Below, one piece after another: positions 55,601 through 64,000 of a stretch of DNA of 64,000 bases. The position numbers were made by a program, and so were the translations under genes. Origin of the DNA: Halichondria panicea (Eukaryota > Porifera > Demospongiae > Suberitida > Halichondriidae); NCBI RefSeq assembly GCF_963675165.1, contig NC_087392.1:1999001-2063000 (forward strand). The letters are read 5' to 3'. Under the pieces are notes generated by a model that searched no databases, was not told the origin of the DNA, and was given only the letters and a program-made list of their open reading frames with translations. Each line of letters starts with the position of its first letter. The stretch's first letter is position 1.

Positions 55601-57012
55601 GCAAAGCAAACTAATAGCCTTTTCTAATACTTTTTGAGCAAAAACAAAACAGGGCAAGAGGCATTAGCACAGCGCAGCTTGTACCACTCGTTTATTTATG
55701 TACTCCTCACCCACTCCCCATAGCCTCACAAGTATGTGGTACAAGCTATAGTGCTGAGAGACAGCTGGCCAACCTCTGAGACTGCGTGGTCACACAGCGC
55801 AATGATTCGAGGCTCAGATAAACCACTTGAGGACAAGCCAGACAACAAACCAAGTTCTGCCAAAAAGGGGCGAAGTAAGGGGGCAGCCAGTAAAAAGGGC
55901 AACACTCCCTCTGTGGCACAGAATACCAGCACTGTACGTTAACGTATCCACATACATGAACCAGCACTGTGTGTTAACGTATCCACAAACTACTGTAACA
56001 GTGTGAAATATAATATACCTGTTTGTAGGTTGATGTGAATAAGCCTCACTGGATACTGAGGGTGGCTACCAATGCGGCAGTGAGTTATCTAGATGTATAT
56101 TGTTTCCTCATGTGTTTCTATACAGGATAAGGATAATCTGATGGTAGCTAAGGATACTGAGAAAGCTGATGCTCTGCGAGCCATGGTACAAGCCTGGGAG
56201 ACGGAAGAACCTGGACGATCTAAGAAAGCTATTGACTCGCGGAAAAAGTTTCTTGAGGCAAGAGGGATTAAGGAAGATCAGCCAGTCAATGGGGGGCAAG
56301 CACCCAATGGCTCTGTCAAGATACAACAAATGGATCTCTCTCCTTTCATCATGTGAGAAACATCATACAGTTGACTACAATAATATTGCAACTGAGTTGT
56401 CAAACGTATAAGGCAGAAACCTTCGTACTTGGGTTAATTACCTGAAACCTTCATACTTGGGTTATTTGTATTGCCTTCATCTACACAATAACTCACAAAA
56501 CAATCACTGAGTGCACAACACCACACACACATACAGTAATGATGGCCCTCCTCGACTGTTAGACGAATCGGAGCAGGAGCTTCGAGTGGCTGACAGACAG
56601 AAGCTGTTTAAAGACTATCGCACTGAGAGGCAGAGCATTCTCCAGAAGAGGAACGATGATAGAGAGGTTAGAAATGAGGCCAAGCTCAGACAACTACAGC
56701 AGGCCGAGACATGGCAGGTAACTATTGTGGTTATATTGTTGCTGAGAACGGCCTGTAGAGTGATTTACTGTGGCTACTACATAATCATCATTTAAGTATA
56801 TTTTTTACTCATAATTATATAGTGTGATCTGGATACGTTGCGTAACAAGGTGAACTCAGGACGTGAGGCAATTCGCGAGAGACACTTAAAGAAAGAGAAG
56901 GCAAAACTGGAGGCTGAGCAGGCATCCCAGGTGGAGAAACCCCCATCAGCCGCTACTGGGCGGGACTCAAAAGCTGCTAAAGCCAAGAGTGGCAAGGGGA
57001 AGAAGAAATGAA
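49683..57012 (+). CDS. ADGB: Androglobin (calpain-like plus permuted globin)
   Basis: Androglobin is a large chimeric globin expressed in ciliated and testis cells in vertebrates. The start MPGKSQASNRSK at 49683 is followed by VCIWPVWSDSEI and EDPEGVLLPP. The calpain-like region has HSFGKYFVKLFWMGSWRKVTVDDHLPF and ELWPALLMKALLK-like EIWPALLMKALLKVA, then LLTGWAPQAVAVEP. No complete Cys-His-Asn protease triad is evident to me. The middle reads YSEFLKCFSHLYIFKSPSSF. The globin part, circularly permuted in this family, includes LTAQHSM and the IQ-like RCLQQHINTRRRKF near 53.06 kb. Downstream, INNDTMTELPRVFHY and AAGKWGLRLVC are diagnostic. The C-terminus has EKADALRAMVQAWETEEPGRSKKA and a coiled coil ending KSGKGKKK. 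At least 20 exons; internal boundaries are approximate. Confidence 0.88.
53323..53783. repeat. Clustered dispersed repeat in an ADGB intron
   Basis: Three diverged copies of one motif (ccataactttag, then gaaagcttagaaagagrcc) lie in tandem, followed by the section that matches 6.26-6.39 kb. Together they fill most of the 53.2-53.8 kb intron. No coding signal. Confidence 0.65.
54955..55090. repeat. Dispersed repeat shared with 60.4-60.6 kb
   Basis: A segment in an ADGB intron (ctgctcaacgc..., then ttctataggcttctag followed by ccacgttctcttgg) resembles 60.45-60.56 kb. No ORF. Confidence 0.5.
55399..55492. repeat. Small foldback element in an ADGB intron
   Basis: gtagatcttgttcccaggcc at the left pairs imperfectly with ggcctgggaacgaggctaga then tctac at the right, giving a stem of about 20 bp with one small bulge and a 50-base loop. 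Confidence 0.6.
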
Positions 57013-57236
57013 CTATAATTATTTGGCTATTAAATTTATGACTGGATGTACCTGTGTACGTACTCTTAAACTGAAAGCATCCCGATCACTTGCAATGTCT
57101 TGTACACATGATTTTATTTACACAATGAGATTTAAACAGTGACTGTTATGTAGAAAAAACAAACAAAATTGATATAATTACACTGTATAATTTATGCATA
57201 CAAAGTTACAAAGCATGTAATTTATATAGACACTAG

Positions 57237-58865
57237 CTAGGTGTTTACAAGTTTAGGGGTTATTAGTGAGTTCAATTCCAGTACGACTTCAGGACACTCC
57301 ATCATGATCTCCTGTTCCAGTGCAAACTGAGCCAATCGAGAAGAGGCTGCAGAAACACATGTAGATACATCAATCACAACACAAACCATGTCCACCCACT
57401 AAACCTTACCGTTGTCTGGTGTGATGTTTGAGGGGCCCTGATACCTGACTGTCACAGTCTTGGCAGTATGATCGTAAGCCATCACTGACGCTAGTTTGTA
57501 TAGAGACACTTCAGGCGTGCAACTCCCAGAGAGCTCCAATAACTAAAAAAAAACATTGTGGTTCACCTTGAATGTACGGTCACAATAACAGATATTGTGG
57601 CTCACCTTGAATGCTAGTTGGTCACCCACTCTTGGAGCACCTTCGAGGTCCGGACAATTAGAATAGTCCCTAGTCGGCTTACTAATGATAGGGTGCTCCT
57701 CATTTGGTCGGACATCCCATCCTGTAGACATCTGATTGGCAGTGTTATTATTCTCTATAGAATCATCCTTGTTTTTCTCTACGGAATCACCATCATTGTT
57801 TTTCTCTATAGAAGGATACGTATTATTCTCCATAGAAACATCATTGTTGGTGTATACAGTGTTGAGTGTAGTATGGGCATCACTTGGTCCTCCTATGACA
57901 ACATTTGCTGGCAAAGCTCTTCCTCCTCTCTGTCTCCCCCCACGACCTTTGCCCCTGCTTCGTTTACCCCGTCTGGTGCTGGCTGGCGATTCCACTGGTT
58001 TCACAGGAGGTGTGGGTATGTTTTGGTTTGCGGTTGTAATCGATCGTACAGGTATCTCGTCTTCGCTGGAACTGCTCTCTGAACTACTAGAGGAATTGAA
58101 GGTCAAATGCATACCACCAGATGCTGTCTTCTTCTTAGACACACGAAGCGGTTTTGATTTGCTGGACAGCGTTTTACTTGACTTATTGGCACAGCCTTTA
58201 TTTGGAGGAGTGTTAGGAGCTGTCTTGTGTGGAGTGATCCTAGGGGTTGTCTTGTTTGGAGTAGGGGTAGCCTTGATTGGAGTGATCCTAGGGACAGTCT
58301 TGTTTGGAGTGACCTTAGGGACTGAAGTGTTCCTAGGGGCAGTCTTGTTTGGAATAGAAGAGGCAGCCTTGTTTGGAGTAATCCTAGGTTTCTTTTTAGC
58401 CAGAGGTTGAGCTTCGGAAAGACTACAGAATAGAGTCACGCTAATAAAAACAACTTGTGGTGAGAGAGTTGAATAGCATACCTGCTGTCAGAGGTAGAGC
58501 TCGACTCTATCAGACCATTCCTCACAGACACATTCTTGACTCTGTGCAAAAAATCATGGGTATGATTAGTCGTCTATGTTTGAACTTACTCGATAAGATC
58601 ATTATCTCTAAAGACGTCTGCATTTTCATTAGTTGGTACCAGAAAATCATCCATGAAGAGCTGCAAAATTGTATACTGAATGACTATTGCATGGTTGATT
58701 TAATACCTGTATGCCATCTTTGTGCAGATCAAAGCCAAACTGAGAGCCTATGAGATGAGCCACATCTCCTACCAGTCTGCACTGCTCCTTGTCAAATGTA
58801 AACCAGCATTTCTGTGCATAGTGGATGGGGGTAGACTGGAAACGAAGACGAACTCTCGCCAACAT
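57237..58865 (-). CDS. COIL: Coilin, Cajal-body scaffold
   Basis: Coilin organises Cajal bodies, the nuclear sites of snRNP maturation. Six exons (58865-58707, 58660-58590, 58541-58482, 58422-57606, 57542-57410, 57346-57237) join in frame to 449 residues. The N-terminal self-association domain reads MLARVRLRFQST, CWFTFDKEQCRLVGDVAHLI, FGFDLHKDGIQLFMDDFLVP and FRDNDLIEVKN. The middle is disordered: about ten ITPNKT-type repeats, a Lys-rich stretch, a Ser/Glu-rich stretch (SSSSSESSSSEDE), and an RG box (GKRSRGKGRGGRQRGGR), which in vertebrates is dimethylated and binds SMN. The C-terminal Tudor-like domain starts APRVGDQLAFKLLELSGS and ends ELNSLITPKLVNT. The order matches vertebrate coilin. 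Two in-frame donors 39 bases apart follow exon 4 (57606 and 57567). Confidence 0.9.
58173..58400 (-). repeat. Coding ITPNKT tandem repeat in coilin
   Basis: About ten imperfect 21- to 33-base units encode variations on (R)ITPNKT(A)P. All carry Thr-Pro, a possible CDK or MAPK target, and Lys. Copy number may vary between alleles. Confidence 0.8.
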
Positions 58866-59243
58866 CGTCTCTACCAGTCAAGTCCACGAGACTTTGATCG
58901 TCACAATATATTATCACTGAATTAGTGACAACAAACTAGCAAGCCTTCTGTTCTTTGTCACATTCGTTCAATAAGATAAAATACTGTATTGATTGGAGGA
59001 ATAAAGAAAGAATAGAGGTAAAGTTGATTTTTTTTACATCCATCATGTCCCCTCCCTTCATCTCTACATGTACAACATGTAGCTCATTTATATTGAGAGA
59101 ACAGACAAAAACAAGAAAAGTAAAGCCAGCTGGGGACGAGGCTAACAACAAACCGCCCTCTACATACGTACGTATAGATCTACATTGCAAAAAAAAATGA
59201 AAAAGCAATACTAAATTAATAAGTACAAAACAACATGAAAAAA
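58866..59243. other. Intergenic, coilin start to SEFIR-Death 3' end
   Basis: About 380 bp. Likely coilin promoter and 3' UTR of the upstream gene on the same strand; I see no repeat or RNA gene. Confidence 0.45.
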
Positions 59244-60288
59244 CTAGTGTACACATTCTCCTAAAACCCCTAACATCTCCATGTTTCGGAGACTAGCATA
59301 GATTTGATGAGCTAGGTGAGCTACACTGATGTTCTGAGGAGGGCCGAACAGTCCAGTGTCCTTCCACGTTCGCAGCATTTGCAGACATTTCTCACTTTCT
59401 CCATACCCTCCACTGTTCACCTCACATGCCTCTATCTGAGCAGGGGTCAGTCCAAGCAAGGGAGCAAGAGATCGCCAACGAGCGTGGAATCTTGCCTTGA
59501 CTGAAATGGAGTTGATCTGCATATCGGTGAGGTGGGCTTGGATTTGTGAGAGACGCTCAAAGACAGCTTTTCCTTGTGAATTTATTGGCACCTCGCGAGC
59601 TCCTCCGTGAATTCCTATGTGTAAATTTCAACTTTTAATGTACGCAAAATAGTTTTGACTTACTTCCTCTTGGTCTCAATGGTGTTGGTCCTGTAGAGGC
59701 AGGTAGAGGAGTTATGAATCGATTTTGACCACTCAGCAGGGCGTACAGTCTCTCCATGTCATCGGCTCTTGAGTCCAACGTGAATGGCTTATCTATCTGA
59801 TACACATTGCCAGCTTTGAGTGTTGTGGGTAAGAGTTCACTGTTTTTAGGGCGGTTGAGAAATACAGATAAAACGTCGCTTGTCCTTTCCAAGTTGATTA
59901 TGGTGTAGAAAAATTCACCTGCAAATAGCATTTCTTCATCAGGAGCATCTTCATTTAGAAAAGTCACCAGAGATGGAGTTGTTATGACAATAATGTAGTC
60001 AGCTTCTCTGATCCTCTCCTCATACCATTTCATTCGATTCCCACATCCAATGTCGTCAATTTGTTGATCATAACTGACATTCACATGGTTTTCTTGGAGG
60101 AAAATGGCGAAGTCATGAACAAGTTTCTTGTGTTGGTCAACGTTCTGTGCTTGTTCCTCAGCTTTACGTTGTCTGGATTGCTCAAATTGATCCAACACAA
60201 TCTGGTCACTGGTATCAGGTGGATCAAGATATTCGTAGGGCTCTGGGTTGTGAGGGTAGGCTATGAACACACTCTTCTTCTCCGCCAT
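59244..60288 (-). CDS. SEFIR-Death domain adaptor-like protein
   Basis: Two exons (60288-59664, 59614-59244) join in frame to 331 residues. Residues 1-150 look like a SEFIR domain, the TIR-like fold of IL-17 receptors and CIKS/Act1: KKSVFIAYPHN at the start, VHDFAIFLQENHVNVSYDQ, then MKWYEERIREADYIIVITTPS. Residues about 225-325 look like a Death domain: ARFHARWRSLAPLLGLTPAQIEACE, CLQMLRTWKDTG, VAHLAHQIYASL. No signal peptide or membrane segment is visible, so it is probably cytosolic. By analogy with MyD88 (Death plus TIR) it could bridge a SEFIR receptor to Death-domain kinases or caspases; this is inference. The family has no name known to me. About 100 bp upstream is an NRF1-like palindrome at 60389-60400. 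Confidence 0.75.
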
Positions 60289-60849
60289 TTTAGTATTTAC
60301 CTGGTAGAAAGGCGTGTCTCACACACGATGGGAAAGGTCATCGCTGCAACTTCTTATAAAGTAGCGATGCCGTTATAAGTTACCTCGGTGCGCATGCGCA
60401 AGCGAGGTTACGGTTGTGTGTTTGTAATTGTGTGTCTGGACTGCTACCGCTGCTCAAGGATCAATGAAGTGCAAGTAAGAGTTTTCTATAGGCTTCTAGT
60501 CATGTTTACTTGGATTTGCTTCGTTCTCGAGTTATGCCTACTTTTGCTTACTTGGAATGCCATTACAGCTTTTTCAGAAGAGCACGTAGCCAAACTTGTT
60601 GACCGAGTGTTGCTAGTCTAGAATGCTAGCTATTTGGTAGCTACAAGAGTGAAAAGAGAGCTGCAAGGCTCTGCTGATGCAGCCATTAATTTTAGCTTTG
60701 GCATCAGCACCTGTGGTGCTTTCATTAAAACTGTAATACTCCACACACATAATTATATACTGTACGCTAATTTTTCTTTTAGAGTGTCAGGCCTTTGCAG
60801 CAAGCTTTGCCCTGTGAGACTTCATCAAGTGGTTATGTAGATATGTCAA
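60289..60849. repeat. Intergenic region with a dispersed repeat
   Basis: TGCGCATGCGCA at 60389-60400 fits the NRF1 consensus and lies at the edge of a non-coding repeat. Part of it (60.45-60.56 kb) resembles 54.96-55.09 kb in androglobin. Two ORFs of 68-77 codons on the plus strand match no family I know. The SEFIR-Death promoter probably lies in 60289-60450. Confidence 0.5.
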
Positions 60850-61381
60850 AAAGGCTCCGTAGATCTAGTTATAAGGACATCGATACATCGGCAAAAGAAA
60901 CTAACTCAGATCCCTAGCTTGATAGAGGATCTGTCAGTGACTGACAAGAGACAGTCCGACTGACTGCATGGATCAACGTACAATTTCACACTATTAAATG
61001 CACGCAGTATCGTTAATAAACTGTCTATTAATCTTCAATATATTCTTTGTCTCCAGGAGTCTTTGCTATTACTGAAACTTGGCTCCGCAAAACTTATTTG
61101 ATAATGAAACTCCCACATGCATAAGTATAGTATAATTATATCGAAATGATAGGTCTACAAGTAGATTATGCTCGAGATATTACCTATTCTTTTATGCTCA
61201 AGTTCTTTTCAAATCGCCTATTATTCTCACATTATTCCTCCAAAGCACAACATAGGCCCCATGTCGTTGCACAAGTAACATCAAACTATATAATAATTGC
61301 CAGTGACTCTATCTATTAACATTATAATCACATGTTGTCCTATTATTCACTGTGATTCGTACAGTGATTAATCACGTATCA

Positions 61382-61647
61382 GTAATTGCACGTCGTCATT
61401 AACGGCGTGCAATTACTGCCTTGACGACCGCACGTTTGAATGACGGCCGCGGCTAATATTTTTTACTGAAACTGCAGCTAAAAATGTCCTTAAAACTGCA
61501 TCACAAACGATTAACAATCAATAGCATGGCTACTCGTGCAATATGGGATTAATAGCACGAGTAACAAGCAATGGCAAGGATACTAATTGCACGAGGCGTA
61601 GTCGTCAAGGCAGTAATTGCACGTCGTTAATGATGACGTGCAATTAC
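61382..61647. mobile_element. MITE with 47-bp terminal inverted repeats
   Basis: Bases 61382-61428 (gtaattgcacgtcgtcatta...) and 61601-61647 are inverted copies with two mismatches. Each arm contains its own smaller palindrome (gtaattgcacg with cgtgcaattac). The interior includes gacgaccgcacgtttgaatg and caaacgattaacaatcaata. Confidence 0.85.
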
Positions 61648-61699
61648 TTTTTTTTTTAATAAACATGTAATGAATATTGTGAGTGACTGAGGCTGAAAT

Positions 61700-62530
61700 A
61701 TAGATTATTCAGAGTTTAGACAGAGAGGTTGGAGTCCGCAATGGTGAGGTCCACGGAAGCAGCTAGATAGCCGTTGAAGGATGACTTCGAAGATCTGGCG
61801 CCTCTCAGACACATGATGGAGGATCTGAGTAGAGAGAAAGATATTCTACATCTTAGCCAGCCAATGGTGGTGCTGTATGGTTGCTTCCATTTGTCCGAGA
61901 GCATGCTGGCCAGGCGTTTGTAGAAGGATCCAGCTGCTGGGCCAAGGCCACCTGTGGTAGCGAACACCAGGGGGTAAAAGAGGAGTGCTCCACTTCTCTT
62001 ATACGTTGTTCATAGTGCCTCTTTTCAGGTTCTCATGGTGGTGATAAGATGCGGTTACAGAGGAGTGTCTGTTCGAGGGAGCAAATGGGTTAAAAACCCT
62101 AACGTCAAAGAACGCTCTCTCAAAAGAACTTCCCCAAAAACCATTAGCCACTACATCAAGACGGGCACCGTTCTGTCGATTTGCGGTGGTTCTGTTGAAT
62201 GTTTCGCTTGTGATGGGTTGTAGAGACGGTTCAGTGGCCACTCCATGGCAAGTTTCTTTTAAAAGCGATGCTGTGATATCTCTCAGCTCGTTGTGTCTAA
62301 TTGAGGGGAATCCTCCTCTGGGGCAGGAGAGGGCATGTTGCACTGAAAAAGAATGGCCACAAACACAGTTTGTGGGGATCTGCAATGGGGGCCAGCCATA
62401 CCAAAGGGCAATGGCATCACGGAATGCTGTTTTGTGGAGTGCGAATCCGTACTCTTCTAGCGGTAAAGCAGTGAGCCAGCTGGAGGCACCTTTTTCTCTT
62501 GCAAGGTCTGTTGCTAATTGCATTGGTGGT
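61700..62530 (-). mobile_element. 3' fragment of a retroelement with a CCHC and nuclease-like tail
   Basis: The minus strand encodes CVCGHSFSVQHALSCPRGG, a C-x-C-x8-H-x4-C finger, followed by RHNELRD, ARLDVVANGFWGSSFERAF then FDVRVFNP, which looks like a PD-(D/E)xK restriction-like endonuclease core, and FATTGGLGPAAGSFYKRLA then CRISFSLLRSSI. This order, finger before nuclease, resembles the C-terminus of R2-like LINEs, so I place it there with moderate confidence. Only the 3' part is present, with about one visible break between the two readable blocks. Confidence 0.55.
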
Positions 62531-62534
62531 GTGA

Positions 62535-62730
62535 GAGACTTGACGACCGCACATTCGAATAACGGCCGCGGCTAAATAAGAAACGATTAACAATCAATAG
62601 TATATGGGGTTGGTACTTGATATAAGACTCACGAATATATGGCTACTCGTGCAATAAGGGATTAATAGCACTCATAACAAGCACTGGGCAAGGTTAATAG
62701 CACTCGGTGTAATTAATTATACTATAATTA
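62535..62730. mobile_element. Second, diverged copy of the 61.4-kb MITE interior
   Basis: ttgacgaccgcacattcgaa, taacggccgcggctaa, aacgattaacaatcaatag and ggctactcgtgcaataaggg repeat the interior of the element at 61382-61647 in the same order, with gaps. Terminal arms are mostly gone. Confidence 0.7.
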
Positions 62731-64000
62731 TAATATAATTTATATATTGTTATAAATGTGCCTATTATGCTAGCATATAATTCTCACCAAAAAAATGTAC
62801 CTATTATGCTCAAAATTATGCTAGCATAATCTACCAACCCATATCTACAAGAGGTGGGGGTGTTTTACTTGCTGTGCACAACTCAATTCCTTTAAAAATA
62901 ATAGAATGTCCACCTTCTCTCCAGAAGTAGTTGCTATCCACTTACTTCACTCTAACTCCATTGTGTGTGTTGTTTCCATCCATTAACCTCACTTTATTTA
63001 ATGACACCATTTCTTGATTTATCCTCGTCCCCACAAAACCAGTTTTATAATGATTTCAATCTGCCTGATATTAATTGGTCAACTTTATCTAGCTCTTCAA
63101 TGCATTCTGATCTCTTTAGTGACTTTGTATAATTATGACTGTAACCTCTCCCAACTTGTCACTGCCCCTACCCACTGCAAGGGTAATTGCCTTGATCTCA
63201 TCCTGACTAATTCTCCTGAGTCAGTGAGTCCCATTTCAATCTCGTTTCACCACTTAATACGTTCAGATCACTACATGCTCTCATTTACTCTTTCAGCAAA
63301 ATCCCACCCAAAGCAACCCACTAAATATGCGCCTGACCTCCCAAAGCTCGATTATAATCAATATACCTTTGTCAAGTTGACTTTAGTGTCTGTCTCTATC
63401 AACTGATGTTGAAGGCATTGTCTACGTGGATTTATTCATAACGCTATCGCACCTCTTTGTGCCTATCGTAAAATTAAACCCCATGCAAGAATCGCATTCC
63501 AAAATGGTACATACAACTCTGAAATTCGTCATCAAATCAATATAGTTCGCTCCCTCCGGAAAAAGGCCAAGAGTCTTCATACCGCCACATCTTTACTACT
63601 AAAGCTAGAAGCTGCGGAGCAATGTCAAGGTAACTATATGAATCTCAACTAATCAACGAATTTGCCTTCAAACACAACAGAACAGAAAGATCAATCGGTA
63701 CATCAGCTCGATAATCAAACCTGATCATCTCCCCACCTCTATATTCAACGTATTTTTTGAATCCGTCTATACTCTAAATCTGATAATAATCAATTCCGGC
63801 TGACAATACACCTATTGACACTCTTGGTATAATTATTTAGATGTTTACACTTTGTTAATTTCTCTCAATCCAACTAAATGGACCAAAAATACTTCGATCT
63901 TGCGCACCTGCTCTGTATGTATAGTTATCCATCACCTTTTCACTATGTCACTATGGTATTGCAAAATACCATTTGAATGGAAAGTCCACTGTACACAATA

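Larger units (their letters stand above)
61162..62843. mobile_element. Composite insertion in the LINE, 8-bp target duplication
   Basis: Flanked by tctacaag at 61154-61161 and 62844-62851. The left edge tagattatgctc and the right-edge agcataatcta are inverted, though ten further bases (ccaacccata) follow on the right. An 8-bp duplication is typical of hAT-type DNA transposons, but I see no transposase, and other sequences have since inserted (61382-61647, 61700-62530, 62535-62730). Confidence 0.6.
60850..64000 (+). mobile_element. Decayed LINE, endonuclease part, split by a nested insertion
   Basis: The left part (about 60850-61161) reads NARSIVNKLS and ITETWL, the N-terminus of an AP-type (EEP) endonuclease of CR1/L2-like LINEs. 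The right part (62844 onward) reads RGGGVLLAV, FNLPDINWSTLSS, LDLILTNSP and IRSDHY, with the catalytic Asp-His pair, then weaker linker text toward a reverse transcriptase that would lie beyond the window. It is interrupted by stops and small shifts, so it is inactive. It is split at 61162-62843 by another element with an 8-bp target duplication (tctacaag). Confidence 0.8.

Noticed and set aside
60388-60840. Two small plus-strand ORFs near 60.4-60.8 kb as genes
   Set aside because: They lie in sequence partly shared with an ADGB intron, lack a family match, and show no coding-like composition.

Overview
The window looks like a stretch of a compact invertebrate animal genome, most likely a demosponge such as Amphimedon. 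That assignment is inference from overall character: short GT-AG introns, animal-only gene families, genes packed a few hundred bases apart and often head to head, abundant small inverted-repeat elements, and a decayed LINE. I cannot run a search to confirm the species. Eighteen protein-coding genes are supported, nearly all by recognisable family signatures that continue across splice junctions.

Layout. 1-3.5 kb: 3' part of a membrane scavenger-receptor (SRCR) protein (+). 3.9-7.5 kb: EED, the WD40 core subunit of Polycomb complex PRC2 (-). 7.7-13.7 kb: p90 ribosomal S6 kinase, RSK (-). 14.8-17.2 kb: MYCBP and the UPRT homolog (both +). 17.4-18.8 kb: an Mpv17/PMP22-family membrane protein (-), head to head with an SH3BGRL-like protein (+, 19.1-19.7 kb); the gap between them holds a 59-bp near-perfect palindrome. 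20.0-22.4 kb: an FKBP4/5-type immunophilin (-), head to head with a PICALM/AP180 clathrin adaptor (+, 22.7-27.1 kb). 27.5-34.6 kb: cullin-5 (+), with a minisatellite and a 200-base assembly gap in one intron. 34.9-38.3 kb: CCT8 (-), head to head with headcase/HECA (+, 38.8-40.0 kb). 40.5-41.9 kb: DUOXA (-), head to head with DUOX (+, 42.4-48.7 kb). 49.1-49.5 kb: MRPS28 (-), head to head with androglobin (+, 49.7-57.0 kb). 57.2-58.9 kb: coilin (-). 59.2-60.3 kb: a SEFIR-Death domain protein (-). 60.4-64 kb: repeats, with a LINE split by a nested insertion.

How the genes relate. Most neighbours are unrelated housekeeping or signalling genes. The clear functional pair is DUOX with its maturation factor DUOXA, transcribed divergently from about 440 bp that holds NRF1-like sites. 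The SEFIR-Death protein is the best candidate for a little-described immune adaptor.

At a finer scale many introns end in (CA)n or poly-C tracts that run straight into the 3' splice site. The cullin-5 minisatellite repeats such an acceptor-like sequence about 15 times. Several families of foldback MITEs lie in introns, and two carry further MITEs inside them.
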